Shown: positions 53,205 to 61,715, counted from the stretch's first letter. The stretch is 64,000 nucleotides of DNA from Candidatus Saccharibacteria bacterium UBA1103 (GCA_002313515.1 DCBQ01000002.1:37253-101252); one strand, 5' to 3'. The notes: generated by a model not told the origin, from the sequence alone. Made by a program: numbers and translations.

Positions 53205-54740
53205 ATGCTGAAAACAAAAATCCACATTAGCTGGCAAATTACGGCCTGGTGTCTGGGCTTTGTCGGTGGTGTAGCGTTGCTAAGTTTAGCTAGATTCACC
53301 GTGGCGGCTCCTTGGAATTATTTGCTGGCCGCGCTGGCACTGGGAGCGCTTATATTGGCGTGCCATAGCAGTACCCGGCTATGGCTAATAGTGTCGGTAT
53401 TATCGGGCGTGCTAATTGGGCTGCTGCGCGGCGGGGTGACGCAAAGCGAGCTAGCGGGATATCGGGCACATTTCGATAAGACTGTTACTGTTACGGCAAC
53501 CGTATCGGACGACCTGTCGTCGCTACGGGATAAGTGGTCGTTAACCCTGTCGGACGTTCGGATTGATGGGAAGCTGTTGGGTGGTAAGATATGGACGTCG
53601 ATTAGCAAGGGGTCGAAAGCATCAATCGCGCGCAGCAATCAGGTGACGCTATCGGGTAAGCTAAGCAAAGGTTTCGGCGTCTATGCGGCAACTCTTCAAT
53701 CGGCAAAGTTGCAGAAAGTTGTAAAATGGCCAGGTGCTGACCCAATGGGCCAAGTGCGTGACTGGTTTGGCGATAATTTACATGAGGTTACCAATGATGA
53801 TGAGTGGGCACTCGGCATGGGGATTCTGGCCGGGCAGAAGTCGGCACAGTCGGATAATATGAAGGCGACCTTCATCGCGGCGGCGCTGACACATATTTTG
53901 GTGGCCAGTGGCTATAATTTGACGGTGCTGGTGCGCTTTGCGCGGCGGCTGTTTGCTAAACATGCGCGACTACTGGCGCTGATATTAGCAGCTACGCTAG
54001 TGATTATGTTTGCAGGGGTAACCGGTATGAGTGCCAGTATGCTGCGGGCCAGTATGGTGGCGATTCTTAGCTTGGTGTTATGGTATTACGGTCGCAACAT
54101 TCACCCAGTGGTATTACTGTCGCTAGTGGCGGCGGTGTCGCTGATGATTGACCCGACGGCTATATGGGGCGATGTGGGTTGGTATCTGTCGTTCGGGTCG
54201 TTTGCTGGTGTAATCCTAATGGCGCCACTGTTGCAGGACTATTTTTATGCGGATAGGATGGCGGCAGAGCAGAAGCGCAAGTGGAAGGGTATTAAGCTAA
54301 AGGGTTGGGATAGAGTGAATGAATGGCTGGGTGGATTGCCGCAAACGATTAGCCAAATATTATTTGAAACCATTAGCGCCCAGGCTTTTACTCTGCCAAT
54401 TATTGCCATTTTTATGGGTAATGTATCGATAGTAGGAATACTAACCAATATCCTAGTGCTACCACTGCTGCCGCTCGCCATGTTGCTAACTTTTACTGCC
54501 GGGCTAAGTGTGGCTGTAGCGCCGATTAGTGTGGCGATTGTAATTGCGACGCCAGCCAAGTGGCTGCTGGATTTTGTGCTGGCGGTGGCGGCGTGGGGTA
54601 GTGAGATTCCGGGCGGTACAGCGGATATTAAAATGCCACTGTGGCAGGCAGCGGTATTTTATGTGGTAGTGGCGCTGATTGTGCTGGCGCTAAAACGTAT
54701 AACCAAGCATAGTTATTATAGTGATAATATTGTTGACTAG
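53205..54740 (+). CDS. comEC: ComEC/Rec2 family DNA-uptake channel
   Basis: ComEC is the membrane channel for single-stranded DNA during natural transformation. The product is about 511 residues, with an N-terminal helix pair, an external OB-like DUF4131 region (about 60-190) and the Competence domain with LTHILVASGYNLTVLVRFARRL and MLRASMVAILSL. The C-terminal metallo-beta-lactamase nuclease domain of long ComEC proteins is absent. DNA import would suit a cell that lacks nucleotide synthesis. ATG 53205 is chosen: TATTAT/TATAGT at 53192-53200 gives leaderless spacing. The 3' end overlaps the convergent L,D-transpeptidase gene by 4 nt. Confidence 0.9.
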   Translation: MLKTKIHISWQITAWCLGFVGGVALLSLARFTVAAPWNYLLAALALGALILACHSSTRLWLIVSVLSGVLIGLLRGGVTQSELAGYRAHFDKTVTVTATVSDDLSSLRDKWSLTLSDVRIDGKLLGGKIWTSISKGSKASIARSNQVTLSGKLSKGFGVYAATLQSAKLQKVVKWPGADPMGQVRDWFGDNLHEVTNDDEWALGMGILAGQKSAQSDNMKATFIAAALTHILVASGYNLTVLVRFARRLFAKHARLLALILAATLVIMFAGVTGMSASMLRASMVAILSLVLWYYGRNIHPVVLLSLVAAVSLMIDPTAIWGDVGWYLSFGSFAGVILMAPLLQDYFYADRMAAEQKRKWKGIKLKGWDRVNEWLGGLPQTISQILFETISAQAFTLPIIAIFMGNVSIVGILTNILVLPLLPLAMLLTFTAGLSVAVAPISVAIVIATPAKWLLDFVLAVAAWGSEIPGGTADIKMPLWQAAVFYVVVALIVLALKRITKHSYYSDNIVD

Positions 54741-56185
54741 TAGTGCACCCATACTGGAGTACCAACAGTGGACCAGTCATAGACACGCTTGGCGTCGTCT
54801 TTCAACATGTTGATGCAGCCATGTGAAATGCCTTTATTCATATTGCCCTTGGCGGCGCTCATCCACCAGGCCTCATGGAATGCATAACCGCTAGCATCAA
54901 AAAAGGTGGAATAGTGAATGTTGCACAGGGGCTCCTTGGATGGCGGGTTGGGCATGCATTTGTTATAGACTTTACGCACAACCTTAAATAAGCCAGTGAT
55001 GGTCGGGGTCGAGGGCTTACCATGCGAAGTGCTAGTAGTACGATAGACTTGGTTATTACCGTCCCATAGTGTGACACTGTAATCACTTAGATTAGCCTCG
55101 ACCCAGTGATTATCCTTGGCTTGATATCCATCGGTCTTAAACTGAGCATCGCTAGTCTGTGCTTCGACACTGCCACCCTTACCTGCGGCTAAGGCATTCG
55201 AGATACCTGTGGCGATTGCATCTGGGTCAGCGAGCTTTTGTCCTACTTTGCCTGGCGATACAGATCGCAAGACATTGCCAGACGCATCAGTAATGGCCTT
55301 CTCGTTTACAGGCTTATTGGAGAGTCGGCTGCTAATATAGTCGTTGACGTAACCTTGGATTTTGCTATTGTCGTAGGCTATATCATACTTGCCAGTACTG
55401 CTATTGCCAGTGAACTTGACCCACTTTGCAATATCTGCTGGGTCTGGGTAGGCGAGTACTTTGCCGTTGTTGATTATGCTAATGCGTTGATTAATGACTT
55501 GATTCATGTAAGCTGCGGTATCGGACGCCGATTGATCACTAATGACTGGCTGAGCATTGCTGATTTCTATCTCGTAACTTGTAATTTTCGGATCCTTTAG
55601 GAGTCCCTCGACTTTGGCGAATAGCTTGCGAGTTTCAATAGAATGACCAACGGCGCCAGGAACGGCGACAAATGCATTCTTGGCCGAGTTAAATTGAACG
55701 GTTGCGTCGACGGGGTTTGAACTTAGCTCGGGGAAGTTGGTGGTCACGAAGTTAAGTATTTTATCTTTGTCGTACGAACCGCTCAGGTCAAAATGTCGAC
55801 TAGCAAACGGATTCAGCATCATATCGCGACCAGTACCTGCCGCCTCGGCGGCGAACTTGTCGGTATCTACGTTAAGACCTAGGTCGCTGGCGCTAGCGGT
55901 AGCAGACTTACCGTTATAAGTCAGGCTGAGGCGAGTATTCTGTAATAGTTTTTCTAGTGCACCTTTAATTTGACTCTGGGTTTGTCCACTGACATTGATA
56001 TTGGCGATAGTGGTGTTTGGTGCGGCTTTATCGCTATAGTAATAATAAGCAAAGCCAACGATTCCTATAAACAGTACCAATACACTACATAAGATTATGG
56101 TTGACACCTTGTGTCGAGATAACCAACTTGAACCATCTGCTCGTTTACTCTTCACTAATGCGATATGCTGTTTGATCTTGTCCAC
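54737..56185 (-). CDS. L,D-transpeptidase with peptidoglycan-binding domains
   Basis: The 482-residue product has a cytoplasmic basic N-terminus, a membrane helix at about 29-50, two repeats of a PG_binding_4-like region (about 60-330) and a C-terminal YkuD domain with FHEAWWMSAAKGN and SHGCINMLKDDAKRVYDW, whose Cys is catalytic. It makes 3-3 cross-links or attaches proteins to peptidoglycan outside the membrane. It suggests a cell wall of its own. Confidence 0.93.
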   Translation of the reverse strand: MDKIKQHIALVKSKRADGSSWLSRHKVSTIILCSVLVLFIGIVGFAYYYYSDKAAPNTTIANINVSGQTQSQIKGALEKLLQNTRLSLTYNGKSATASASDLGLNVDTDKFAAEAAGTGRDMMLNPFASRHFDLSGSYDKDKILNFVTTNFPELSSNPVDATVQFNSAKNAFVAVPGAVGHSIETRKLFAKVEGLLKDPKITSYEIEISNAQPVISDQSASDTAAYMNQVINQRISIINNGKVLAYPDPADIAKWVKFTGNSSTGKYDIAYDNSKIQGYVNDYISSRLSNKPVNEKAITDASGNVLRSVSPGKVGQKLADPDAIATGISNALAAGKGGSVEAQTSDAQFKTDGYQAKDNHWVEANLSDYSVTLWDGNNQVYRTTSTSHGKPSTPTITGLFKVVRKVYNKCMPNPPSKEPLCNIHYSTFFDASGYAFHEAWWMSAAKGNMNKGISHGCINMLKDDAKRVYDWSTVGTPVWVHY

Positions 56186-56208
56186 CTAAAACCCCTTAAA
56201 TAATTGCT

Positions 56209-56286
56209 TGGTCGGGATGATCCGACTCGAACGGACGACCTCACGCTCCCAAAGCGCGCGCTCTAGCCAAACTGAGCTACACCCCG
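56209..56286 (-). tRNA. tRNA-Pro (anticodon UGG)
   Basis: Acceptor CGGGGTG/CATCCCG, anticodon loop TTTGGGA, T-arm GTCCGTTCGAGTCGGAT, encoded CCA. Confidence 0.92.
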
Positions 56287-56323
56287 AAATTTCCCGTTGA
56301 TACCCTCAACGGGACTTATTATA

Positions 56324-57043
56324 TCAAAGATCGCACGTAATGTCAGCATTTGTATGAACGTCCGTGACGTCGTCCATGTCGTCCAGAGCGTCAAGTAGCT
56401 TGATGACCTTCTTAGCGATTTCTGGATCGCTGACTTCAACTGGATCCTTGGCGACATACTTTAGGCCAGCATCAGTGACTTCCAACCCAGCATCAATGAT
56501 AGCCTGGCGCACCTTGTGCAAATCTTTCATATCGGTGTAGGCGATGATCTCACCGTCTTCCTCGCGGGCGTCCTCAGCACCGGCGTCCAGTACGGCCATC
56601 AGGTTGTCGTCGCCAGTAGCATTGACTGTGATTACGCCCTTGCGGTCAAACTGGAACATGACTGAACCCTGGGCGGCAATCGATCCACCGTTCTTATTTA
56701 GTGTGGTCTTTATATCAGGGAAGGTGCGATTACGGTTGTCAGTAGCGGCCTCGATAATGATACCGGTGCCGGCTGGGCCATAAGCCTCGTAGACGATTTC
56801 CTCTAGGGCGGCGGCATCTTTGCTGGCACCGCGATCAATAGCACGCTGGATGGTACTGGCTGGCATACTGGCGTGCTTGGCCTTGTCGATCGCCATAGCG
56901 AGTGATGGGTTCATGGTTGGATCGGTTCCACTCCTAGCGGCAATGGCAATCATGTTGCTAAGTTTGGTAAAGGCGGCGCCGCGCTTGGCGTCCTCGGCGG
57001 CCTTCTGGCGCTTGGTGGTCTCCCACTTACTGTGTCCGGACAT
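56324..57043 (-). CDS. YebC/PmpR family regulator or translation factor
   Basis: The 239-residue product starts MSGHSKWETTKRQKAAEDAKRG, the family signature, and has GTDPTMNPSLAMAIDKAKHASMP, ERAIDRG-type IQRAIDRG, and YEAYGPAGTGIIIEAATDNRNRT. YebC proteins bind DNA as regulators, and some relieve ribosome stalling at proline runs; the Pro-rich surface proteins here make that use interesting but unproven. AAGGAG precedes ATG. A minus-strand TATAAT lies at 57082-57077. Confidence 0.95.
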   Translation of the reverse strand: MSGHSKWETTKRQKAAEDAKRGAAFTKLSNMIAIAARSGTDPTMNPSLAMAIDKAKHASMPASTIQRAIDRGASKDAAALEEIVYEAYGPAGTGIIIEAATDNRNRTFPDIKTTLNKNGGSIAAQGSVMFQFDRKGVITVNATGDDNLMAVLDAGAEDAREEDGEIIAYTDMKDLHKVRQAIIDAGLEVTDAGLKYVAKDPVEVSDPEIAKKVIKLLDALDDMDDVTDVHTNADITCDL

Positions 57044-57131
57044 TTTCTTCTCCTTGTTTATCCTTAAATCGAGAATATTATACCAGATAATAGGGGTAGC
57101 TGTCTAGCTCTTAAACCATAGGCAGAATCTG

Positions 57132-57137
57132 CTATAA
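57132..57137 (+). promoter_or_regulatory. -10 box before the membrane protein/Clp-like pair
   Basis: TGCTATAAT ends 9 nt before ATG 57147, leaving at most 2-3 untranslated bases. Confidence 0.55.
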
Positions 57138-57146
57138 TAATGCTAT

Positions 57147-57533
57147 ATGATTCTAGTGGGAATGCTGAAATGGTGGTATAGCGAGGGCTGGATGGGTCAA
57201 ATAGCTCGTTCAGAGCTGTCGCTGCGCAAGACAGCTGATACGTTTAGTATTGGTCTGCTGCTAAAAACTCTATTTGCGCCATTCCGGCAAATTAGCGCCG
57301 ACGAAACCCAGCAAGAGGCGGGTGGGAAAATGAATATGTTTCTAGACAAGCTCATTAGTCGTGTTATCGGTTTCGTGATGCGGACATTTATGATAGTAGC
57401 AGGTACAATTACGCTGATTATTAAGTCTGTCCTCGCTCTAGTCCAGATAGTGGCTTGGCCGTTAATGCCTGTAATGCCTGTGGTTGGGTTGGTCATGATG
57501 ACGATAGTGGGGGCACCGTGGAAACTAATCTAA
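57147..57533 (+). CDS. Small membrane protein linked to the Clp-like ATPase
   Basis: The product is 128 residues. The N-terminal part is amphipathic (WWYSEGWMGQIARSEL), then the KTLFAPFRQIS motif, and two hydrophobic helices at about 72-95 and 98-125. I know no named family; this organisation with a downstream AAA+ gene looks conserved in the lineage. It overlaps the ATPase gene by 16 nt if that gene starts at GTG 57518, so they probably act together at the membrane. Confidence 0.65.
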   Translation: MILVGMLKWWYSEGWMGQIARSELSLRKTADTFSIGLLLKTLFAPFRQISADETQQEAGGKMNMFLDKLISRVIGFVMRTFMIVAGTITLIIKSVLALVQIVAWPLMPVMPVVGLVMMTIVGAPWKLI

Positions 57534-59935
57534 ACTATAATTCAGTGCGATGTTCCAGAGCGCGTTTTGCAGCTAAATTTGGTAAGTGGATAGGTATTCT
57601 ATCGCTGGTCTTGGGTGTATTTTTACTGCTACTAGGCGTAGTCATGTGGCTGTCTGGTCAGGCTGCGGGCTGGCTGGTGGCATCGCTGGGTTTGTGGCTA
57701 TTTACGCTATATCTATGGCAAAAGTACGATCTAAAGAATGTGGCTCCAGCTAAAGGTGGTCGTACAATAGATGCGGTGCTGTCGGGCGACCTGCTGGGCC
57801 GGTTGCCTGCTAATCCATCGCCCAAGCTAATTTTCGAGGCAGCCAAGCAGGCTGACGGCGGCTATTTTGTAATGAATCGTTTTGGTATCGCTAGTGATTT
57901 TATCCTTCCCCTGATTTCCGATAATCCTTCTGATGCTGCAGCGGTTTGGCAGATTGCACTGCACTTATGGCAAAATGTGCCCAATCGCTCAGATGTTATT
58001 ACTGCGCCAGTAGTAGTTGCGGCAATAATGCTGACAACGCCTGGCGTGGATGATTTACTGCGCCAGCATCATGTGGATAGTGATGACATTATTAAGGTAG
58101 TGCAGTGGTTCGAGCATATTAATTATTTACGGCGAACCGCCGATAAGCCTCGTTATACCGGCGGCATCGCACGTGACTGGTCGTTTGGTTACATACCGAC
58201 GCTACAACACTTTGGTGTAAATATTAGTCAAAAATATACTCATAGTGGATCGTCTAATGTTGAATTAGAGAGTAATCGGGCGATTGTAGACTCAATGATA
58301 ACTAATTTATCTACGCCTGGTCGTCGTAATGTGGCGTTGGTGGGCCCACTGGGAGCAGGTAAATCAACTATTGTAGAGTCGCTAGCCGATAGACTAATGG
58401 ATGCTGGGCAAAAAGTTCCAGCTAACCTGCGCTTTAACCAGGTATTTTCACTAGATGCGCCGACAATTGTAGCCAATGCAAGTGGTCGTGGCCAAGTTGA
58501 GTACCTGATAAATCGTCTGCTAGTCGAAGCTTACCAAGCAAAGAATATAGTGCTATTTCTGGATAATGCTGAAGTCTTCTTTGAGGATGGCACAGGTGCG
58601 GTAGACTTAAGCAATATTCTGCAGCCAATCTTGGAAGGCGGTAACTTGAAACTGATCATGTCGATGGATGAGCAGCGCTATTTGCAGATTATGCAAGCTA
58701 AACCAGCTCTGGCAAATTCACTAAATCGCATTGAGGTAAAGCCTGCTACTCCAGACGAGACTATGCAAATTCTAGAGGATAGGATTGTCGTATTAGAGTA
58801 TCAATCTAAGTGCATGTTTATGTATCAAGCTTTGACCGAAGCGATTCGTCTAAGTAATCGCTACATACAAACCGTAGCGCAACCGCGTGCGGCAGTTCAG
58901 CTATTAGAGCAGTCAGTGCAACAAGCGACCAATGGTTTTGTAACGGCGCAGTCTATTTCGGCAACCATCGAGAAGACCTTAGGAATCAAGGTTGGCGGTG
59001 ACTTGGCGTACGGAGACAATCAGGCGGAGCGAGAACGGTTGCTGAATCTGGAAAATCTAATCCACCAACGCATGATTAATCAAAAGTCGGCAGTTTCAGC
59101 GGTAGCCTCGGCGCTGAGGCGGGCTAGGGCAGGTGTACGTAATGAGAATCGGCCAATCGGTACTTTCCTGTTCTTGGGGCCAACTGGTGTAGGTAAGACG
59201 GAGCTGGCCAAATCTTTGGCAGATGTCTATTTTGGCGGCGAAGGTCATATGGTGCGAATTGACCTGAACGAGTATGTACGAGCAGAGGATGTTGCGCGCT
59301 TAATCGCAGATGGTGCAACGGATATGAACTCGCTATCTGCGCAGGTACAGAAGAATCCATTCAGCGTTGTGCTGCTAGATGAAATTGAGAAGGCACACCC
59401 CAATGTGCTGACAACATTACTACAGGTTCTGGACGAGGGTGTCTTGAGAGACATTAATAATCGAGAGATTTCCTTCCGTGATACGATCGTGATTGCAACA
59501 TCTAATGCTGGTGCAGGATTGATTCGCCAATACATTGATGCGGGTTATCAAATAGAGCAGTTTGCTGGACAAATTCAAGATGCCATTATTAATTCTGGCG
59601 AGTTTCGTCCGGAGTTTTTGAATCGTTTTGACGAAATTGCAGTGTTCAGGCCACTAACTAAGGATGAGTTAGTACAGGTTGTGACACTGATATTAAAGGG
59701 CATCAACAAGAATCTGTCAGTGCAGAAAATTTCAGTGGAAGTGGATGATGATGCAAAGAAGCTGCTAGTAGATGCAGGCTATGACCCTCGCCTGGGTGCA
59801 CGTCCGATGCGGCGAGTTGTACAACGTACAGTAGAGAATATTGTAGCCAATAAGATGCTGTCAGGTGAGTTGGTGGCTGGTAGCGGCATTCGCCTGACGG
59901 TGGCTGATATACAAAGTGCACTAGGAAATAACTAA
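57518..59935 (+). CDS. Membrane-anchored Clp (ClpB/ClpC)-like AAA+ protein with degenerate D1 and pore loops
   Basis: The product is about 805 residues. Instead of a Clp N-domain it has two membrane helices at about 25-70. D1 has Walker A GPLGAGKST, but the Walker B Glu is missing (FLDNAEVFF) and the arginine-finger pair is not conserved (LANSLNR). D2 has Walker A GPTGVGKTE, Walker B VVLLDEIEKAHPN, sensor-1 TSNAGAG and FRPEFLNRFDEI, so it should hydrolyse ATP. The GYVG pore loop of D2 is absent (DGATDMNSL in its place). The GTG at 57518 is chosen: earlier in-frame starts would run deep into the upstream gene. Confidence 0.85.
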   Translation: METNLNYNSVRCSRARFAAKFGKWIGILSLVLGVFLLLLGVVMWLSGQAAGWLVASLGLWLFTLYLWQKYDLKNVAPAKGGRTIDAVLSGDLLGRLPANPSPKLIFEAAKQADGGYFVMNRFGIASDFILPLISDNPSDAAAVWQIALHLWQNVPNRSDVITAPVVVAAIMLTTPGVDDLLRQHHVDSDDIIKVVQWFEHINYLRRTADKPRYTGGIARDWSFGYIPTLQHFGVNISQKYTHSGSSNVELESNRAIVDSMITNLSTPGRRNVALVGPLGAGKSTIVESLADRLMDAGQKVPANLRFNQVFSLDAPTIVANASGRGQVEYLINRLLVEAYQAKNIVLFLDNAEVFFEDGTGAVDLSNILQPILEGGNLKLIMSMDEQRYLQIMQAKPALANSLNRIEVKPATPDETMQILEDRIVVLEYQSKCMFMYQALTEAIRLSNRYIQTVAQPRAAVQLLEQSVQQATNGFVTAQSISATIEKTLGIKVGGDLAYGDNQAERERLLNLENLIHQRMINQKSAVSAVASALRRARAGVRNENRPIGTFLFLGPTGVGKTELAKSLADVYFGGEGHMVRIDLNEYVRAEDVARLIADGATDMNSLSAQVQKNPFSVVLLDEIEKAHPNVLTTLLQVLDEGVLRDINNREISFRDTIVIATSNAGAGLIRQYIDAGYQIEQFAGQIQDAIINSGEFRPEFLNRFDEIAVFRPLTKDELVQVVTLILKGINKNLSVQKISVEVDDDAKKLLVDAGYDPRLGARPMRRVVQRTVENIVANKMLSGELVAGSGIRLTVADIQSALGNN

Positions 59936-59943
59936 ATAATTTC

Positions 59944-60019
59944 TGGTACCTCAGGAGGGATTCGAACCCTGTTCGCGTGGATAGAAGCCACCTGCTCTGA
60001 TCCCCTGAGCTACTGAGGC
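59944..60019 (-). tRNA. tRNA-Arg (anticodon UCU), degenerate copy
   Basis: It is nearly identical to the next gene, with the same anticodon loop CTTCTAT and CCA. It differs only in a stretch of about 15 nt covering the 3' anticodon stem, variable loop and 5' T-stem. This leaves a G-G mismatch at the base of the anticodon stem, a C-C mismatch in the T-stem and a 4-nt variable loop. It may be a weak or pseudo-tRNA. Confidence 0.75.
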
Positions 60020-60032
60020 AAATAATAATTTC

Positions 60033-60109
60033 TGGTACCTCAGGAGGGATTCGAACCCCCGACACGATGGATAGAAGCCACCTGCTCTGATCCCCTGAGC
60101 TACTGAGGC
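60033..60109 (-). tRNA. tRNA-Arg (anticodon UCU)
   Basis: Good cloverleaf: acceptor GCCTCAG/CTGAGGT (G1-U72 wobble), anticodon loop CTTCTAT, T-arm GGGGGTTCGAATCCCTC, encoded CCA. Confidence 0.92.
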
Positions 60110-60122
60110 ATAGAATAAATTC

Positions 60123-60197
60123 TGGTGCGGGTGGAGAGAGTCGAACTCTCGTCGCAAGTTTGGAAAACTCGAATATTAACCGCTATACGACACCCGC
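60123..60197 (-). tRNA. tRNA-Gly (anticodon UCC)
   Basis: Acceptor GCGGGTG/CACCCGC, anticodon loop TTTCCAA, T-arm GAGAGTTCGACTCTC, encoded CCA. It is first in a minus-strand Gly-Arg-Arg array. Confidence 0.93.
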
Positions 60198-60228
60198 ATA
60201 AACTTACAAACATATTATATCATATATT

Positions 60229-60252
60229 AAATGACCCCGCATGGGGTCATTT
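60229..60252 (-). terminator. Terminator after tRNA-His
   Basis: AAATGACCCC and GGGGTCATTT form a 10-bp stem with a 4-nt loop, followed by an A/T-rich tract. Confidence 0.75.
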
Positions 60253-60263
60253 AGATAATTTCA

Positions 60264-60342
60264 TGGGGCGTCTAACAGGACTCGAACCTGCGACCTTCTG
60301 TGCCACAAACAGACGCTCTAACCAAACTGAGCTACAGACGCC
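60264..60342 (-). tRNA. tRNA-His (anticodon GUG)
   Basis: Acceptor GCGTCTG/TAGACGC, anticodon loop TTGTGGC, T-arm GCAGGTTCGAGTCCTGT, discriminator C73 and encoded CCA. A G sits at position -1 (60342) opposite C73, the tRNA-His identity pair. Confidence 0.93.
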
Positions 60343-60360
60343 ATGGTTGTACACATAATA

Positions 60361-61017
60361 TCAGATTTCATGATAGATTTCAATTTGTGCACCGCAATAT
60401 TTTAACTGGTCGTAAATTTCCTTGTATTGTCGATTGGTGTTGGCTGCGTCTATTAAGTAAGATGTACCGGCTGTTGCTAGCATTCTAACGACATATATAA
60501 TACTATTTTCGGGTATGCTATCAGAGTATTCGATTGTTGGCTCGGAGTAGCTAGAGCGATTGAGTAGGGATAGCAGCTGGTAGAAAATTGGAGATATGTA
60601 TGGCTTAACACTGGTAACGCTCCTAGTGCCATTCAAGACTTCTTGTATGTGACTGTCAGTGGTTTTGACGGATGATAATTCAATGCTAGAGCCAGTGGTG
60701 CGATTTAAAACCTCCAGTGCCAGGGCTTGAAACTCACTTAAATGAGTTGCATTTATTTGGCCAGATAGGGTGCATCCTCCGGTTATTTTAAGGCTTAGGC
60801 GATTGGGATTGCTTAGTAATATGATGTCACTGTCCAAGACGTCAGACAGTTTGGCTAAGATGTCTAAGCTAACGTTCTGAGCTCCGCGCTCAATGCGATT
60901 AATGGCAGATTGACTGGTGCCGAGCAACTCAGCTAAGTCAGCTTGGGTTAAATGCTTGTTCTGTCGTAATTCGGTAATTAGGTGTCCAATCGCTATCCGG
61001 TAATCGGCGCCTGTCAT
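60361..61017 (-). CDS. XRE-type regulator with shortened MurA-like C-terminal region
   Basis: The 218-residue product has an XRE helix-turn-helix at about residues 10-65 (LTQADLAELLGTSQSAINRIERG). It continues with SLKITGGCTLSGQI, close to the start of MurA (UDP-GlcNAc enolpyruvyl transferase), and ends with a segment like MurA's last strand-helix (GTSYLIDAANTNRQYKEIYDQLKYCGAQIE). Most of the MurA barrel and its catalytic Cys loop are missing. Fusions of XRE to full MurA are, as I recall, annotated in Saccharibacteria, so this looks like a reduced derivative acting only as a regulator, perhaps sensing a wall precursor. It overlaps the upstream gene (ATGA). Confidence 0.7.
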   Translation of the reverse strand: MTGADYRIAIGHLITELRQNKHLTQADLAELLGTSQSAINRIERGAQNVSLDILAKLSDVLDSDIILLSNPNRLSLKITGGCTLSGQINATHLSEFQALALEVLNRTTGSSIELSSVKTTDSHIQEVLNGTRSVTSVKPYISPIFYQLLSLLNRSSYSEPTIEYSDSIPENSIIYVVRMLATAGTSYLIDAANTNRQYKEIYDQLKYCGAQIEIYHEI

Positions 61018-61439
61018 TTCTTGTCCTCTTTAGGTCTACGCTTTGGGAACAGGATAATTACGATAATTAGAATACAAGTACCAATCATAATCCATGGGCC
61101 GTTGCCAGCGTGAATGCTGGCCAGGGTATCGATGCTAGAGCCGGTCGCAAACGTCACGAATAATATTATGATTACTTGCAAGAAAATGCTTATCCAACTG
61201 ATTGATCTAAATCCTGTTACGGCAGCTAGCAAAACTACAAACGCTAATGCAAATATGGTATGTGCTAGCGTAATATGATTGAACAGCTCGACGCTTAGGG
61301 TAATGCCGGCGAAGCTAGCGTGCGTAAGCAGGGAATTCAGGCTAGTGCTGGCGGGCCATAATCCGTACCATTGCCACCAAGCAGAGTAAGCCGATAGGGC
61401 TGCTGCCAGTAACAAAAGTAGTCGTCGTGTGACCTTCAT
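61014..61439 (-). CDS. Small multi-pass membrane protein
   Basis: The product is about 141 residues with four hydrophobic helices (about 7-25, 35-60, 63-100, 112-132) and a basic tail (PKRRPKEDKK). No family recognised. ATG 61439 is chosen: a minus-strand TATAAT (61451-61446) ends 6 nt before it. It is co-transcribed with the XRE gene through a 4-nt overlap, so it may be the gene's membrane partner. Confidence 0.7.
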   Translation of the reverse strand: MKVTRRLLLLLAAALSAYSAWWQWYGLWPASTSLNSLLTHASFAGITLSVELFNHITLAHTIFALAFVVLLAAVTGFRSISWISIFLQVIIILFVTFATGSSIDTLASIHAGNGPWIMIGTCILIIVIILFPKRRPKEDKK

Positions 61440-61445
61440 GCTGTT

Positions 61446-61451
61446 ATTATA
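61446..61451 (-). promoter_or_regulatory. -10 box of a leaderless transcript
   Basis: Minus-strand TATAAT, 6 nt before ATG 61439. Confidence 0.65.
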
Positions 61452-61459
61452 ACAAAAAT

Positions 61460-61481
61460 CACACCCTATAGTCAGGGTGTG
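61460..61481 (-). terminator. Terminator after tRNA-Lys(CUU)
   Basis: CACACCCT and AGGGTGTG form an 8-bp stem, followed on the minus strand by ATTTTTG. It insulates the tRNA from the membrane-protein operon. Confidence 0.8.
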
Positions 61482-61492
61482 AAATAATCTCA

Positions 61493-61569
61493 TGGTGAGC
61501 CGGGAGGGATTCGAACCCTCGACACGAGGCTTAAGAGGCCCCTGCTCTAACCAGCTGAGCTACCGGCCC
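61493..61569 (-). tRNA. tRNA-Lys (anticodon CUU)
   Basis: Acceptor GGGCCGG/CCGGCTC, anticodon loop CTCTTAA, T-arm GAGGGTTCGAATCCCTC, encoded CCA. Confidence 0.93.
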
Positions 61570-61675
61570 ACGTCAGAACACTATGTATACTATCATACAC
61601 GGCGTGGATTGTCTAGTACTAAGAAGTGAAAGATTCTATTTCGCTTGCGATTTGTTTGACAATTTGCCAAATACA

Positions 61676-61715
61676 TTGACAAATAAAAGTGTTTGTGCTA
61701 GATTATTGGTATAAT
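61676..61715 (+). promoter_or_regulatory. Promoter region of cassette B
   Basis: TTGACA (61676-61681) is 17 bp from TAGATT (61699-61704), and a TATAAT follows at 61710-61715. AAAGGAGA (61762-61769) precedes the chosen ATG 61776. This gives a leadered mRNA, as for cassette A. The rest of 61570-61675 shows nothing recognisable. Confidence 0.5.

Noticed and set aside
59703..60358. ORFs across the tRNA cluster on both strands
   Set aside because: They read through well-formed tRNA cloverleaves; the repeated peptide pattern comes from the tandem tRNA-Arg copies.
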